From Chthonomonadales bacterium (GTDB lineage: Bacteria > Armatimonadota > Chthonomonadetes > Chthonomonadales > CAJBBX01), in assembly GCA_020849275.1 (NCBI GenBank), contig JADLGO010000021.1, forward strand, positions 1-64,000: DNA of 64,000 nucleotides, in the 5' to 3' direction. Below, piece after piece: positions 46,451 through 55,049 of the stretch. Below the pieces are notes generated by a model. The model was not told the origin of the DNA. It was given only the letters and a program-made list of their open reading frames with translations, and ran no database searches. Numbering within the stretch: the first letter of the stretch is position 1; every line of letters starts with the position of its first letter. The position numbers and the translations under genes are program-made.

Positions 46451-47560
46451 CTATGGCACTCGGGGCGCGCTCGCGAACACGGCCTTCACCGCGCGACCGC
46501 CTCGCACCGTCGCGATCGCTTCGTCGGCCTGGTCGATGGTGAACCGATGCGTCACGACGCGACGTACTGCATCCCACGCATGGCGGGAGCCCAGCAGCGC
46601 GTCGAAGTAGGCGCTCCGATCCTCCACGGTGAACTGGGCACTGCCGAACACCTGGAGCGCGTTGAACGTCACGAGGTGCGTCGGGATCTCGGTCGGTCCC
46701 CGGTCCGAGTACTGGCCGACCCACACCGCGCGACCCCGCGGACGCAACAGGGCAAGTCCCTCCGGCGCGGCGTTCGGGCTGCCCGTGCCCTCGATCACCA
46801 TATCGGCGCCGATCCCTCCCGTCGCGTCAAGCACGGCCTGCCTGCGCTCCTCGATCGTCGTGGTCCGGATGTCGAGCACCGCGTCCGCGCCGAGGGCGCG
46901 GGCGAGCTCCGCACGAAGCGGGTGGCTGCCCGAGAGGATGACGATGACCCTGGCGGCGCCGAGGAGGCCGGAGTGCAGCACGGCCCAGAGCCCGACGGGT
47001 CCGCCGCCCTGAACCACGATGGTCTCGCCCTGGCGCACGCCGCCAGCGTAGGCCAGGCCGCGCACAACCGTCGGGCCGGCGCAGAGGAACGCCGCGGCGA
47101 CATCGGTCGGCAGCTCGTCGGGGAGCCGGTGGAGGTAGCGAGCTGGGCACACGGTGCCCTCGGCGAACCCGCCGTGCAGGTGAGGCGGCTCGTCTGGCGT
47201 GCGCGTGTAGGTGAGGCTCTCGGCCAGGCGCAAACACGAGGCGGCTCCGCCTTCGCGGCAGAGACGACACGCGCCGCACGCCTCGATCACGTTCACCGCC
47301 ACCCGATCGCCCACGCTGACCGGCCGGCCCACGCAGTCCAGCGCGGGCCCGGCTCCGATCGCGCGCACCGCGCCAAGGAATTCGTGGCCCAGAATCATCG
47401 GGCCGTGGAACGCGATCGCGCCGTCCCAGATGTGCACGTCCGTGCCGCAGATCCCGGACGTCGCCAGGTCAACGACGGCGTGGCCCTCCGGCGGCGCCGG
47501 CACGGGATACTCGCGGACCTCAAACGGCCTTTGCGCCCCAACGAAGATGGCCGCGCGCAC
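46451..47560 (-). CDS. Zinc-dependent alcohol dehydrogenase (MDR family)
   Basis: The 369-residue protein has the catalytic zinc motifs GICGTDVH and GHEFLG, the structural zinc loop CGACRLCREGGAASC (residues about 95-109), and an NAD(P) Rossmann motif GGGPVGLWAV. It resembles sorbitol/threonine dehydrogenases. Placed between the activase and the glycyl radical enzyme, it probably makes or consumes the hydroxy or carbonyl compound used by that enzyme. Confidence 0.9.
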   Translation of the reverse strand: MRAAIFVGAQRPFEVREYPVPAPPEGHAVVDLATSGICGTDVHIWDGAIAFHGPMILGHEFLGAVRAIGAGPALDCVGRPVSVGDRVAVNVIEACGACRLCREGGAASCLRLAESLTYTRTPDEPPHLHGGFAEGTVCPARYLHRLPDELPTDVAAAFLCAGPTVVRGLAYAGGVRQGETIVVQGGGPVGLWAVLHSGLLGAARVIVILSGSHPLRAELARALGADAVLDIRTTTIEERRQAVLDATGGIGADMVIEGTGSPNAAPEGLALLRPRGRAVWVGQYSDRGPTEIPTHLVTFNALQVFGSAQFTVEDRSAYFDALLGSRHAWDAVRRVVTHRFTIDQADEAIATVRGGRAVKAVFASAPRVP

Positions 47561-47590
47561 ACGCCCCCTCCCTCTGCTGCCACGTCGCGC

Positions 47591-48517
47591 CTACGCGGCC
47601 CGGCAGGCGAACCCTTCCGCCCGCAGGCGCTCCAGCCAGGGCTGAACGTCAGCTTCCGTAGCCGCCGGAACGTCGGCCGGCATCGGCGCGGCGCGCCCAA
47701 GCGCGGCCCACTTGCCGGCGCCGAGCCGATGGTAGGGCATCAACTCTACCGGCGGCGGAACGGCCAGCGACCGGAGGAAGGAGACCAGCCCCTCAAGGAA
47801 CGCCGGCTCCGCGTTCTGCGTGGGCACCCACGGCACCCGAAGCCTCATTGGCCAGCCTGCCTCCGACATGCGGCTAACGTTCCTGTGTAGCCGCTCGGCG
47901 CGCACCCCCGTCACGGCCTCGTGCCGCGCGCTGTCGGTGTGCTTCAGGTCCACCAGGAACAGGTCGGTAACCTTGGCGACCCGCACGAGAGTCTCCCATG
48001 CGGCCCAGGCGGCCGTCTCGACGACGGTGTGCATTCGCTCCGCCCGCGCCTGCCGGAGCAGCGCGAGCGCGAACGCGGGCTGCGCCAGCGGCTCGCCGCC
48101 CGAGAGCGTCATCCCGCCGCCGGAGGTCGCGTAGAACGGCGCGTCGCGGCGCACGACGGCCATCACCGCATCGGCGGTCATGCGGCTGCCCACCATCTCG
48201 AGCGCGCCGGAAGGGCAGGCCGCCACGCACCGGCCGCAGCGTGCGCAGTCGTCCAGCATGAGTGCGTGGTCCTGCGCAGTCACCCGGTGGCAGCCGCGCT
48301 CACATGCCTCGGCGCAGCGCCCGCAATGCGCGCACAGGGCCAGCGACAGGCGAATCTGCGGGCGGGTCTCCCAGCCCTCCGGATTGTGGCACCAGGCGCA
48401 GCGAAGCGGACACCCCTTCAGGAAGACCGTTGTCCGGATTCCGGGCCCGTCGTGCAGCGAGAATCGCTGAATATCGAACACCCATCCCTTCGCCGTCACG
48501 TCGCGCCAGCCTCCCAT
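47591..48517 (-). CDS. Glycyl radical enzyme activase (radical SAM)
   Basis: The 308-residue protein starts with VFDIQRFSLHDGPGIRTTVF, then the radical SAM motif GCPLRCAWC (Cys36, 40, 43), and an inserted ferredoxin-like domain with two clusters (CAHCGRCAEAC and CARCGRCVAAC), as in activases of glycerol, choline and isethionate enzymes. GGEP follows in MTLSGGEPLAQP. It installs the radical on Gly695 of the enzyme encoded at 44233-46395. GTG 48499, with GGGAGG 10 nt upstream, may be the real start. Confidence 0.93.
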   Translation of the reverse strand: MGGWRDVTAKGWVFDIQRFSLHDGPGIRTTVFLKGCPLRCAWCHNPEGWETRPQIRLSLALCAHCGRCAEACERGCHRVTAQDHALMLDDCARCGRCVAACPSGALEMVGSRMTADAVMAVVRRDAPFYATSGGGMTLSGGEPLAQPAFALALLRQARAERMHTVVETAAWAAWETLVRVAKVTDLFLVDLKHTDSARHEAVTGVRAERLHRNVSRMSEAGWPMRLRVPWVPTQNAEPAFLEGLVSFLRSLAVPPPVELMPYHRLGAGKWAALGRAAPMPADVPAATEADVQPWLERLRAEGFACRAA

Positions 48518-48661
48518 TCCACCGTCATGTCACGACCACGTGCTCCTTTCGCGCCGCGAGGCGCCCCGAGCCGCCCTGCCGGGATCCGCCGTTCCCCGGC
48601 ACATGCTCGGACCCTGCTCTACGGTTCGGCCCGCCGCTCGAGCTTCCCTGCCGCGACGTCC

Positions 48662-50983
48662 TCAATCAATTCCGCCAATGCTTGGCCCCACCGACTGCCC
48701 GAACGCGCCCGTCGTGAACCGCTGCAGCACGGGGAGCGCCTTGATGCGCAACTCGAAGTAGATCTGCCGCTGCGACTGGTAGCCGAACGGGCTGTCGATG
48801 TAGGTGAGCGCGGCCTCCAGGCAGTGCAGGTCACGCACGATTCGCAGGTGGCGGCTCTCGAAGCGATTGAGGTACCCGTTGTACTGCATCAGCGCCATCA
48901 CGCGCCAGAGGCGGCCAATCGGCAGATCGAGGTAGCCATTCACCTGCGCGAACCGGTGGCGCCGCGGGTCATAGCGCGTGACCACGTCGAGCGCGAAGTC
49001 CTGCCGACCGCGCAGTCGCAGGTCGTTCGTCACGGCGAGGAAGCGACCGCCGTTCGGGTCGAACGTGAACAGGCTGCGGAGCCGGGCCCAGTCCACCGGA
49101 CGCACGAGCAGGTTGGCGGAGAGGGTTTGCCAGGGCGCGCTGATCCCGCCAAAGGCCGACTGCGCAAAGTCATAGCCCACGCGCGCGGTGAGCTGGACCC
49201 GCCGATCGTCGAGGAAGCCGACGTCGGCGTTGAGCGTGTGGTAGTTGCCGATCAGATCGAAGCGAAACGGCGTGCCGCCCTCGGGGCGCTGGTAGCTGTA
49301 GCTGAGGTTCAGCCCGGAGTGGCGCCCCCAGCGTTGGGTGAGCGTGCCATTTCCGCGCACCACGTACTGCGCGGCGCCCTCGCCGTAGAGCGACTGCTGA
49401 AACCCGGCGGTCAGGTTGAGGTCGGTGTTGGTCGTCAGGCGGTAGCGCAGCGATGAGACGTCGAGGCCGGCGACGAGCCGCTCGGTGCGCACCCTGGCGG
49501 CGGCCGTTCCCGCGCCGCCGCCCTCGCTGTAGCGTCCCACGGCGAGCGCCAGGTTGAGCGGCACGCGAGAGAGCCACCCGCCCGTGAACCGGTAGTTCGT
49601 GAGCGCGACCTCGGGCATCCGCTCCAGGCCTCCAAAGTAGGACTGCGCGGTCGAGCGGCCGACCGGCACGCTGCGGTTGGCGACTACCTGGAGGCTGTAG
49701 TTGTCGGCGCGGTAGTCGGCCTGGGCGCGCGTCGCGAGCTGCTCCGTGCGCTGCCCGGCCGCTCCGCTCGACGCGCTCTCGTACCGCGAGTAGTCGGCGG
49801 TCATGTTGAGCCGGCCGCGCGGGCCGAGGCGAATCCCCTGGCTCACGTTCGCGGTGTAGGAGGCGGTGGAGAAGCCGGAGGAGTGCGTGGACTGCCGGCC
49901 GACGTTCAGCGACGTTTCCAGCGCGCCACGCGCCAGCCGGTAGCCGAGCCGCGAGGAGAGGTTGCGTGTCCGCGGCAGGCCATAGTAGCTGTCCTCGTTG
50001 TAGCTCGCGTCGAGCGACACGTCCTGGCCGCCCCCGAGCAGGCGGCGGGCGTTCAGCCGCCCGGAGAGGTTTCGGCCGCTCGAGGTGGTCGGGATGGCGT
50101 ACAGGGCCAGCAGACCGGCGTCACGCGCCAGGTCCCAGGCCTGCTCCAGTCCCAGCCCGATGCCCTTCTTCTCCATCGCGTCGACGCGGTAGAGGCCGGG
50201 GGCGCGGTCGCTCAGCAGGTAGTTGAAGGCTGTTTTGGCGAACCATCCCTCCTCGTCGGACCGGCCCACGTACGGCGTGTAGCTGCGGCGGGCGAGCCGG
50301 CGGTCGAGCGGAATGATGAAGGTCGGTAGCGTGATCACGTGGCGGCCCCACAGCACGAAGGAGGCCCGCTTGAGCGTGACCGAGCGGCCCGGATCGACGC
50401 GGATGGCGCCCGCCTCGATCCGGTAGTCGGGCCGAGGGAGCTCGCACGTGGTGGCCGCCACGTCGGTTCCCAGGATGGCCTCGCGTCGCCGTCCGCTCAG
50501 GCTCTCCGCGGACAGGAAGAGCGGTGAGAGCAGGCGCCCCTGCAGGAACTGCGGCGTCAACGCGGTGCGCAGGTTCTCCACCGTGTACGCGCGCGTGCGG
50601 GGCGCGAACCGGATCGCGTCGCCCAGGAGACGCTGATCGCGGTACGTGAGGGTGGGGCTACCCGTGAAGACGAGCTCGGTGTCGACGTCGCCGTCGACCT
50701 GCCCGGCGGTCAGCACGTACTCGCCAACCGTGAAGGTCACGTTGCGCGCGTGGACGACCGAGCCGTCGATCTGTCCCTCGCCAAACGTGATCTCGGCGAT
50801 GCCGGTTCCGAGGCGCGGTCCGACCCCGCCGGCCTGCGCCGATGAGGGCGGCGGCAGCGTCTCCGGTGTGGGGGCCGGCCGTTCCGAGCCCGCCGCGCCC
50901 GGCTGCCGCGCCAGGGCGCCACCGCGCGCGCCGAGGGCCAGAGCTCCCGCGGCGAGCACGACGGCGAAGGCCGGGGGCCTCAC
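48662..50983 (-). CDS. lptD: LptD-like outer-membrane LPS assembly protein
   Basis: The GTG start at 50983 overlaps the lptF/G stop (GTGA) and gives 773 residues. A signal peptide (FAVVLAAGALALGARGGALA) and a Pro-rich linker precede an OstA-like domain (EITFGEGQIDGS, then RNVTFTVGEYVLTAGQVDGD) and a long beta-barrel domain with alternating strands to the C-terminus. LptD inserts lipopolysaccharide into the outer leaflet. The barrel is divergent from that of Proteobacteria. Context with the permease supports the call. Confidence 0.8.
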   Translation of the reverse strand: MRPPAFAVVLAAGALALGARGGALARQPGAAGSERPAPTPETLPPPSSAQAGGVGPRLGTGIAEITFGEGQIDGSVVHARNVTFTVGEYVLTAGQVDGDVDTELVFTGSPTLTYRDQRLLGDAIRFAPRTRAYTVENLRTALTPQFLQGRLLSPLFLSAESLSGRRREAILGTDVAATTCELPRPDYRIEAGAIRVDPGRSVTLKRASFVLWGRHVITLPTFIIPLDRRLARRSYTPYVGRSDEEGWFAKTAFNYLLSDRAPGLYRVDAMEKKGIGLGLEQAWDLARDAGLLALYAIPTTSSGRNLSGRLNARRLLGGGQDVSLDASYNEDSYYGLPRTRNLSSRLGYRLARGALETSLNVGRQSTHSSGFSTASYTANVSQGIRLGPRGRLNMTADYSRYESASSGAAGQRTEQLATRAQADYRADNYSLQVVANRSVPVGRSTAQSYFGGLERMPEVALTNYRFTGGWLSRVPLNLALAVGRYSEGGGAGTAAARVRTERLVAGLDVSSLRYRLTTNTDLNLTAGFQQSLYGEGAAQYVVRGNGTLTQRWGRHSGLNLSYSYQRPEGGTPFRFDLIGNYHTLNADVGFLDDRRVQLTARVGYDFAQSAFGGISAPWQTLSANLLVRPVDWARLRSLFTFDPNGGRFLAVTNDLRLRGRQDFALDVVTRYDPRRHRFAQVNGYLDLPIGRLWRVMALMQYNGYLNRFESRHLRIVRDLHCLEAALTYIDSPFGYQSQRQIYFELRIKALPVLQRFTTGAFGQSVGPSIGGID

Positions 50984-52086
50984 TCCTCTCTCCAGAGCGC
51001 GAACAGCCCGATCCCTGCGAAGAGCGCATTCTGGCCCCAGCCGGCGACGGCGGGCGGAAGGACGTTGGGGTACCTGGCGCCCAGGATCTTGGCGGCGAGG
51101 AGAGTGTTCCAGTAGACGAAGACGAGGATGATGGAGAGCAGCACACCCATGAAGCTGCCGGCGCGCGCAAACCGTAGCGACATCGGCGGGCACACAAGCG
51201 CGAAGACGAGACACGAGAAGGGGACCGAGAGCTTGAAGTGGTAGTCGAGCAGGTCTTGCGGGTTCACCCAGCCCGCGCGGCGCTCGTCCGCGATGCGCCG
51301 GCCGAGTTCCGACCAGGTCGAGGTGGCCGACTGCGAGTAGAGAGGAAGCTGAAGGTAGATCAGGTTGAAGGTGCGCTCGGCCAGTCGGAAGGGGATCTCG
51401 AGCTGGTCGGCGTGGGTGTAGGTCTCGCGGCGGCCCGCGTCCTCGTATGCGTGGACGCTGGCGTCGTAGAGCGTCCATACCCCGTCGGCGTAGGCGGCGC
51501 GCGGCGCCACGATCACCGTGGGCGTGGGCTGCGCGCTGCGCGCGGCGAGCATGGTCACGTCGTAGAGTAGCGCGCGGCCGCCCTCGAGCGCCATCCGGCC
51601 GATGTAGACGGTGTACTTGCGGTCCGGTGACTGGACGACCTGACGCTCCCTGGGCGCCAGGAACGGCATCGAGCGCGAAAGTTGGCTCATGGTGCGCTCG
51701 TACTGGCGCGTGGCCCAGGGCACCACCCGTTCGCCGAAGGCGAAGTCGCCCATGCTCAAGAGCAGTCCGGCGGACCAGATGGGCAGGAAGATGCGCCGCA
51801 GGCTGATGCCGGAGGCGCGCATGACGGTGATCTCGCTGTCGCGCGCCAGGCGGCTGACGGCCAGCGACGCGGCGATCGCCGTCGCCACGGGCATGGTGAG
51901 GCTAACGAGGTACGGGAGGAAATAGAAGGCGATGCGCGCGACCCCCTGCGCGGGGATCCGATAGTTCAGAAAGGTGTCGGCGTTGTTGTAGAGGACCGTT
52001 CCGGTCAGCATGAGCACGACTGCGCCCTGGCCTATCAGGAACGGGACGATCATCTCGCGCGCCATGTAGAGGTCGATCCGTTTCAT
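50980..52086 (-). CDS. LptF/LptG-family LPS export permease
   Basis: The 368-residue protein starts KRIDLYMAREMIVPFLIGQG, with TM1, then TM2-3 (RIAFYFLPYLVSLTMPVATA), the coupling helix SLAVSRLARDSEITVMRASG and SLRRIFLPI, a periplasmic beta-jellyroll (about 130-260) and three C-terminal spans. It forms the inner-membrane part of the Lpt bridge with an LptB ATPase. Only one such gene is present here, so F and G may be encoded separately or act as a homodimer. The start codon lies 7 nt after a TATAAT box. Confidence 0.88.
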   Translation of the reverse strand: MKRIDLYMAREMIVPFLIGQGAVVLMLTGTVLYNNADTFLNYRIPAQGVARIAFYFLPYLVSLTMPVATAIAASLAVSRLARDSEITVMRASGISLRRIFLPIWSAGLLLSMGDFAFGERVVPWATRQYERTMSQLSRSMPFLAPRERQVVQSPDRKYTVYIGRMALEGGRALLYDVTMLAARSAQPTPTVIVAPRAAYADGVWTLYDASVHAYEDAGRRETYTHADQLEIPFRLAERTFNLIYLQLPLYSQSATSTWSELGRRIADERRAGWVNPQDLLDYHFKLSVPFSCLVFALVCPPMSLRFARAGSFMGVLLSIILVFVYWNTLLAAKILGARYPNVLPPAVAGWGQNALFAGIGLFALWREE

Positions 52087-52093
52087 CAGCCAG

Positions 52094-52122
52094 ATTATAA
52101 CACCGCCTGCCCGCGCGGTAAA
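52094..52122 (-). promoter_or_regulatory. Promoter of lptF/G-lptD, predicted leaderless
   Basis: Minus-strand TTTACC (52122-52117), 17 bp, TATAAT (52099-52094). Only 7 nt separate the -10 box from the ATG at 52086, so the transcript should start at or next to the start codon. No ribosome site precedes the ATG. Confidence 0.75.
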
Positions 52123-52191
52123 CGGGCGCTGCCATCGGCCTCCGCACCCGCAGTCCCGCACAATCGCCGGCAGGCTCCGCCGCCGATCCAC

Positions 52192-52636
52192 GGCATATTC
52201 CAGGCGGATGGTTCCGGTTCGTCACAGGCGACGCGCAGCGCAGGCAATGCAGCGCGCGTGCGCCGACCGGGTCATCCCGCGGAAGTCGCGACGTCTGCCG
52301 CTCGGTACCGAGCGGGGGGGCCAGACGGCGCGGCGGGGTGATGGCTGGCGGTGCGCGCGACGCGCGTGCAATTCCACGCACGCGCTCTAGCGCCCCGGGC
52401 GCCGGGTCGTGGGGCCGTTCCGGTTTCAGCAGGTGAAATCGGCGGCGTGGACGCCGGTGCGTGGGCGGCTGGCGGCTGTGCCGCTGCACGCCGGCCGGCC
52501 GCTGCCATCACCCTCTCCTCCGCCCAGTCTCCCCCGGTACTCCTGATGGCGCTTCCCCCTCCGCATATGGAATGACTCTGCGTGCCAGGGTGCGCCGCCA
52601 GGCGCGGGCGCCCAGTTTCGGCACGGAGGCATCGTC
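52192..52636. other. Long intergenic region between divergent genes
   Basis: About 450 bp of GC-rich DNA between the lptF/G promoter and the haem-sensor gene. Reading frames in it are Arg/Ala/Pro-rich and lack start signals. A CACGGAGG-type ribosome site appears at 52623-52630 just before the GTG at 52637. No promoter of good quality, repeat or RNA gene was recognised. Confidence 0.5.
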
Positions 52637-54118
52637 GTGTCTGCGCCCGGCTTCGCTCGCGCCCTCTGGGTCCGCGTGCTGACCGTACCGATCGCCGTCT
52701 TCCTGCTCGGGATGCTCGTGCCCGGCGCAGTCGCTTACTCGCTGCTCGGACGGCTGGCGGAGCGCGAGAGTTACGAGAAGGCCGCCTCAGTCTTTGGCGT
52801 GCTGGAGGCCGTCCGCCAGGCGCCGGCGGGCTCCCGTGTTGGCGGATGCCAGGCCGCGCTCGGCGCGGCGCGTTCTCAGCAACGCTCGGGGTCGGAGGTG
52901 CCCTTCCGCTACCGTCTCGTCTCGCTGACGGCTGTCCGCGAGGACGCTCGTCCCGACCGCTACGAGCAGCAACTCCTGGCGACCTTCGCGGCCGATCCAC
53001 GCCTGCGCCGAGTGCAGGAGGAGGTTCGGCTTAACGGCGAGCGCACTCGCGTCGTGGCGGCCCCGGTCGTGGCCGAAGGCGCGGCCTGCGTGCGCTGCCA
53101 CGGCGCCCGCGGCGGATGGCGCCCTGGGGCGGTAGTCGGCGCCTCCGTCCTCTACCTTCCCGCCGGCTTCACCTACGCGCAGAGTCAGCGGGTGTTCCGG
53201 GTCACCGTGACCCTTGTGGCGATCCTGTGCGCGCTCGGCGCCGCCGCGCTCGCCCGGCAGGTCCACGTGCTGGTCGCGGCTCCGGCACGCGATCTGTTCA
53301 GCGCCAGCCAGGCGATCCGCCGCGGCGACTGGTCCGCGCGCTTCCCGGCGGTCGGGCACACCGAACTCACGGCGCTGGCCGCCTCGGTCCAGGAGACGAC
53401 CCGCTGGCTGCGGGAGCGCGTGGCGCAGGAGGAGAAGCTACGCGCGATGTTCCAGCAGTTCGTTCCGGCCTCGGTCGCCGCGCGTGCCCTCGGGCGTGAC
53501 GCCGAGGAAGCGCTTGCTGGTGCGCGCCACCCGGTCACCGTCATGGCGGTCAACGTCCGCAACTTCCGGCTTCTCATGGATCACCTGCCGCCCGCGCAGA
53601 CCGTCAGCACGCTGAACGAGTTCTTCAGCCAGGTCAACGCGGCCATCGTCGAGCACCGGGGCATCGTCAGCAAGTACCTGGGCGACACGGTGCTCGCCAT
53701 CTTCGGCATGCCCCTGGGCAACGATGGCCATGCCCTCGACGCCGTGCGCGCCGCCCTGGCCATCCCGCGCGCGCTTCACGACATGTACCTGCAGCTCGAT
53801 GAGGACCACGACTGGCAACTCGGCGTCGGCATCGGCATCGCCACGGGCGAGCCGATCGTGGGCTACTTCGGATCGGAGGAGCATCGCGAGTACGCGGTGC
53901 TCGGCGAGGCGGTGGCCGAGGCCGCCTGGCTGGAGAGCCTGAGCAAAAGCGTGCCGGAGGAGGACACCATCGTGATCTCGGAGCGGACCTACCGCGAGGT
54001 GATGTCGGATGTGCACGTGCACGACCTCGGGGAGAAGGTGACCCCCTCCGGCGCGACCGTCCACGCCTTCGTGGTGCAGGGGCTTCGCACAGAAGCGCGG
54101 ACGGCGCTGGCGAGCTGA
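52637..54118 (+). CDS. Membrane haem-sensor protein with degenerate class III cyclase domain
   Basis: The 493-residue protein has TM1 (residues about 13-35), a periplasmic DUF3365/Tll0287-like domain with a c-type haem motif CVRCH (151-155), TM2 (about 187-207), a HAMP domain (about 208-262) and a class III nucleotidyl cyclase domain (298-460). In the cyclase the first metal Asp is Asn306, Asp350 remains (KYLGDTVLAIFG), and the transition-state Asn and Arg are Ala427 and Trp431. It is therefore probably not an active cyclase but a signalling domain. GTG start. Confidence 0.85.
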   Translation: MSAPGFARALWVRVLTVPIAVFLLGMLVPGAVAYSLLGRLAERESYEKAASVFGVLEAVRQAPAGSRVGGCQAALGAARSQQRSGSEVPFRYRLVSLTAVREDARPDRYEQQLLATFAADPRLRRVQEEVRLNGERTRVVAAPVVAEGAACVRCHGARGGWRPGAVVGASVLYLPAGFTYAQSQRVFRVTVTLVAILCALGAAALARQVHVLVAAPARDLFSASQAIRRGDWSARFPAVGHTELTALAASVQETTRWLRERVAQEEKLRAMFQQFVPASVAARALGRDAEEALAGARHPVTVMAVNVRNFRLLMDHLPPAQTVSTLNEFFSQVNAAIVEHRGIVSKYLGDTVLAIFGMPLGNDGHALDAVRAALAIPRALHDMYLQLDEDHDWQLGVGIGIATGEPIVGYFGSEEHREYAVLGEAVAEAAWLESLSKSVPEEDTIVISERTYREVMSDVHVHDLGEKVTPSGATVHAFVVQGLRTEARTALAS

Positions 54119-54298
54119 TGCGAACGAACCGGTAGGGTTGCGCGCAGCGCCCTGGTGGAACGCATGGAACAAGCGGACAGGGATCCCGACAGGGCTCCCA
54201 GGCGACGGTCGGCTCCCGTGATGGCCTGAGCGTTCGGGAGCGGTCCATGCGGCGCTCCGCCCCGTCCCCGGCGGCGGCGCGCGCGATCCAGAGGCACT

Positions 54299-54892
54299 GT
54301 GAACATGAATAGCCCCTCTCCAGCAGACGCGCTGGACGCACGACGACGCAGGCTTGATGAGTTGTTCGCCGACCAACCGTATCTCTCTGCAACGATGAGA
54401 GCCGCGCAGATGCACGCTCGCAGCCACGATGCGGCCCCCCCGTTCACGATCCCGGTGGTGCCCGGCGACGATGTGGCCCGCAGGGTACCCGAGTCGCGCG
54501 CCGGCGGCGCCCCGGCTCCCACGTTGCTCTCGCGCTGCCTGGACATGGTGCCCGGGCCGACGGCGCCGACCCGCGCGCCTCAGCCGGCGCCCGTCCCGGC
54601 GGCGGCCCCGGCACCCGTGGCGCGCGCGCTCGCGGTGCCCGACGAGGGTGCCCTCTACCTGGGCCTTACCGTCGACACGCGCCAGAGCCCCGCCGAGGTG
54701 CGCGTCGTGCCGATCTCCGGCCACACCGCGCCGGACGTGATGACGCCGCGGGAGGCGGCGGAGTATCTCCGCTTCGGCGAGAGCACGGTGCGGCAGTGGG
54801 CCCGCCTGGGGCGCCTGCCCGGGATCCGTATTGGCGGCCGGCTGCGCTTTCGCCGGCAGGCTCTCCTGAAGTGGCTTGCGGACCAGGAGTAG
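54299..54892 (+). CDS. Helix-turn-helix (excisionase-type) DNA-binding protein with disordered linker
   Basis: The 197-residue protein ends in a MerR/excisionase-like domain of about 50 residues: MTPREAAEYLRFGESTVRQW, then ARLGRLPGIRIGGRLRFRR, the HTH_17 pattern. The N-terminal 145 residues have a short helical start (DARRRRLDELFADQPY), a Pro/Ala linker and a small beta segment LYLGLTVDTRQSPAEVRVVP. No phage genes are near, so it is more likely a chromosomal regulator. Start GTG 54299 or ATG 54305. Confidence 0.75.
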   Translation: MNMNSPSPADALDARRRRLDELFADQPYLSATMRAAQMHARSHDAAPPFTIPVVPGDDVARRVPESRAGGAPAPTLLSRCLDMVPGPTAPTRAPQPAPVPAAAPAPVARALAVPDEGALYLGLTVDTRQSPAEVRVVPISGHTAPDVMTPREAAEYLRFGESTVRQWARLGRLPGIRIGGRLRFRRQALLKWLADQE

Positions 54893-54927
54893 TCGCCGGC
54901 AGCCGGTCGGCCGCATCTCCCATGGGC

Positions 54928-54959
54928 GGCGCGGGGGCCCCAAGCGGGGCCCCCGCGCC
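54928..54959. terminator. Terminator hairpin after the HTH gene
   Basis: A perfect 14-bp stem (GGCGCGGGGGCCCC/GGGGCCCCCGCGCC) with loop AAGC, followed by GTTGTG, 36 nt past the HTH gene's stop. Confidence 0.65.
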
Positions 54960-54996
54960 GTTGTGCGCCATCACGGCCCAGGGCGGGGACGCCGGG

Positions 54997-55002
54997 TATA
55001 AT
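54997..55002 (+). promoter_or_regulatory. Probable -10 box of gpmA
   Basis: TATAAT at 54997-55002 lies 47 nt before the gpmA ATG. No good -35 hexamer is seen at 16-18 bp, so activation or an extended element may be needed. Confidence 0.5.
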
Positions 55003-55049
55003 GCGGCCGACGCCGCCTGCCGGGCGCCACACCATCGAGGTCAACGCGA

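Noticed and set aside
50984-51478. A 165-residue N-terminal extension of LptD
   Set aside because: It is an out-of-frame reading of lptF/G. The GTG at 50983 overlaps the lptF/G stop and is followed by a signal peptide.
54299-54892. An excisionase of an integrated element
   Set aside because: The helix-turn-helix is of excisionase type, but there is no integrase, attachment repeat or phage gene nearby, and the protein is much longer than an excisionase.
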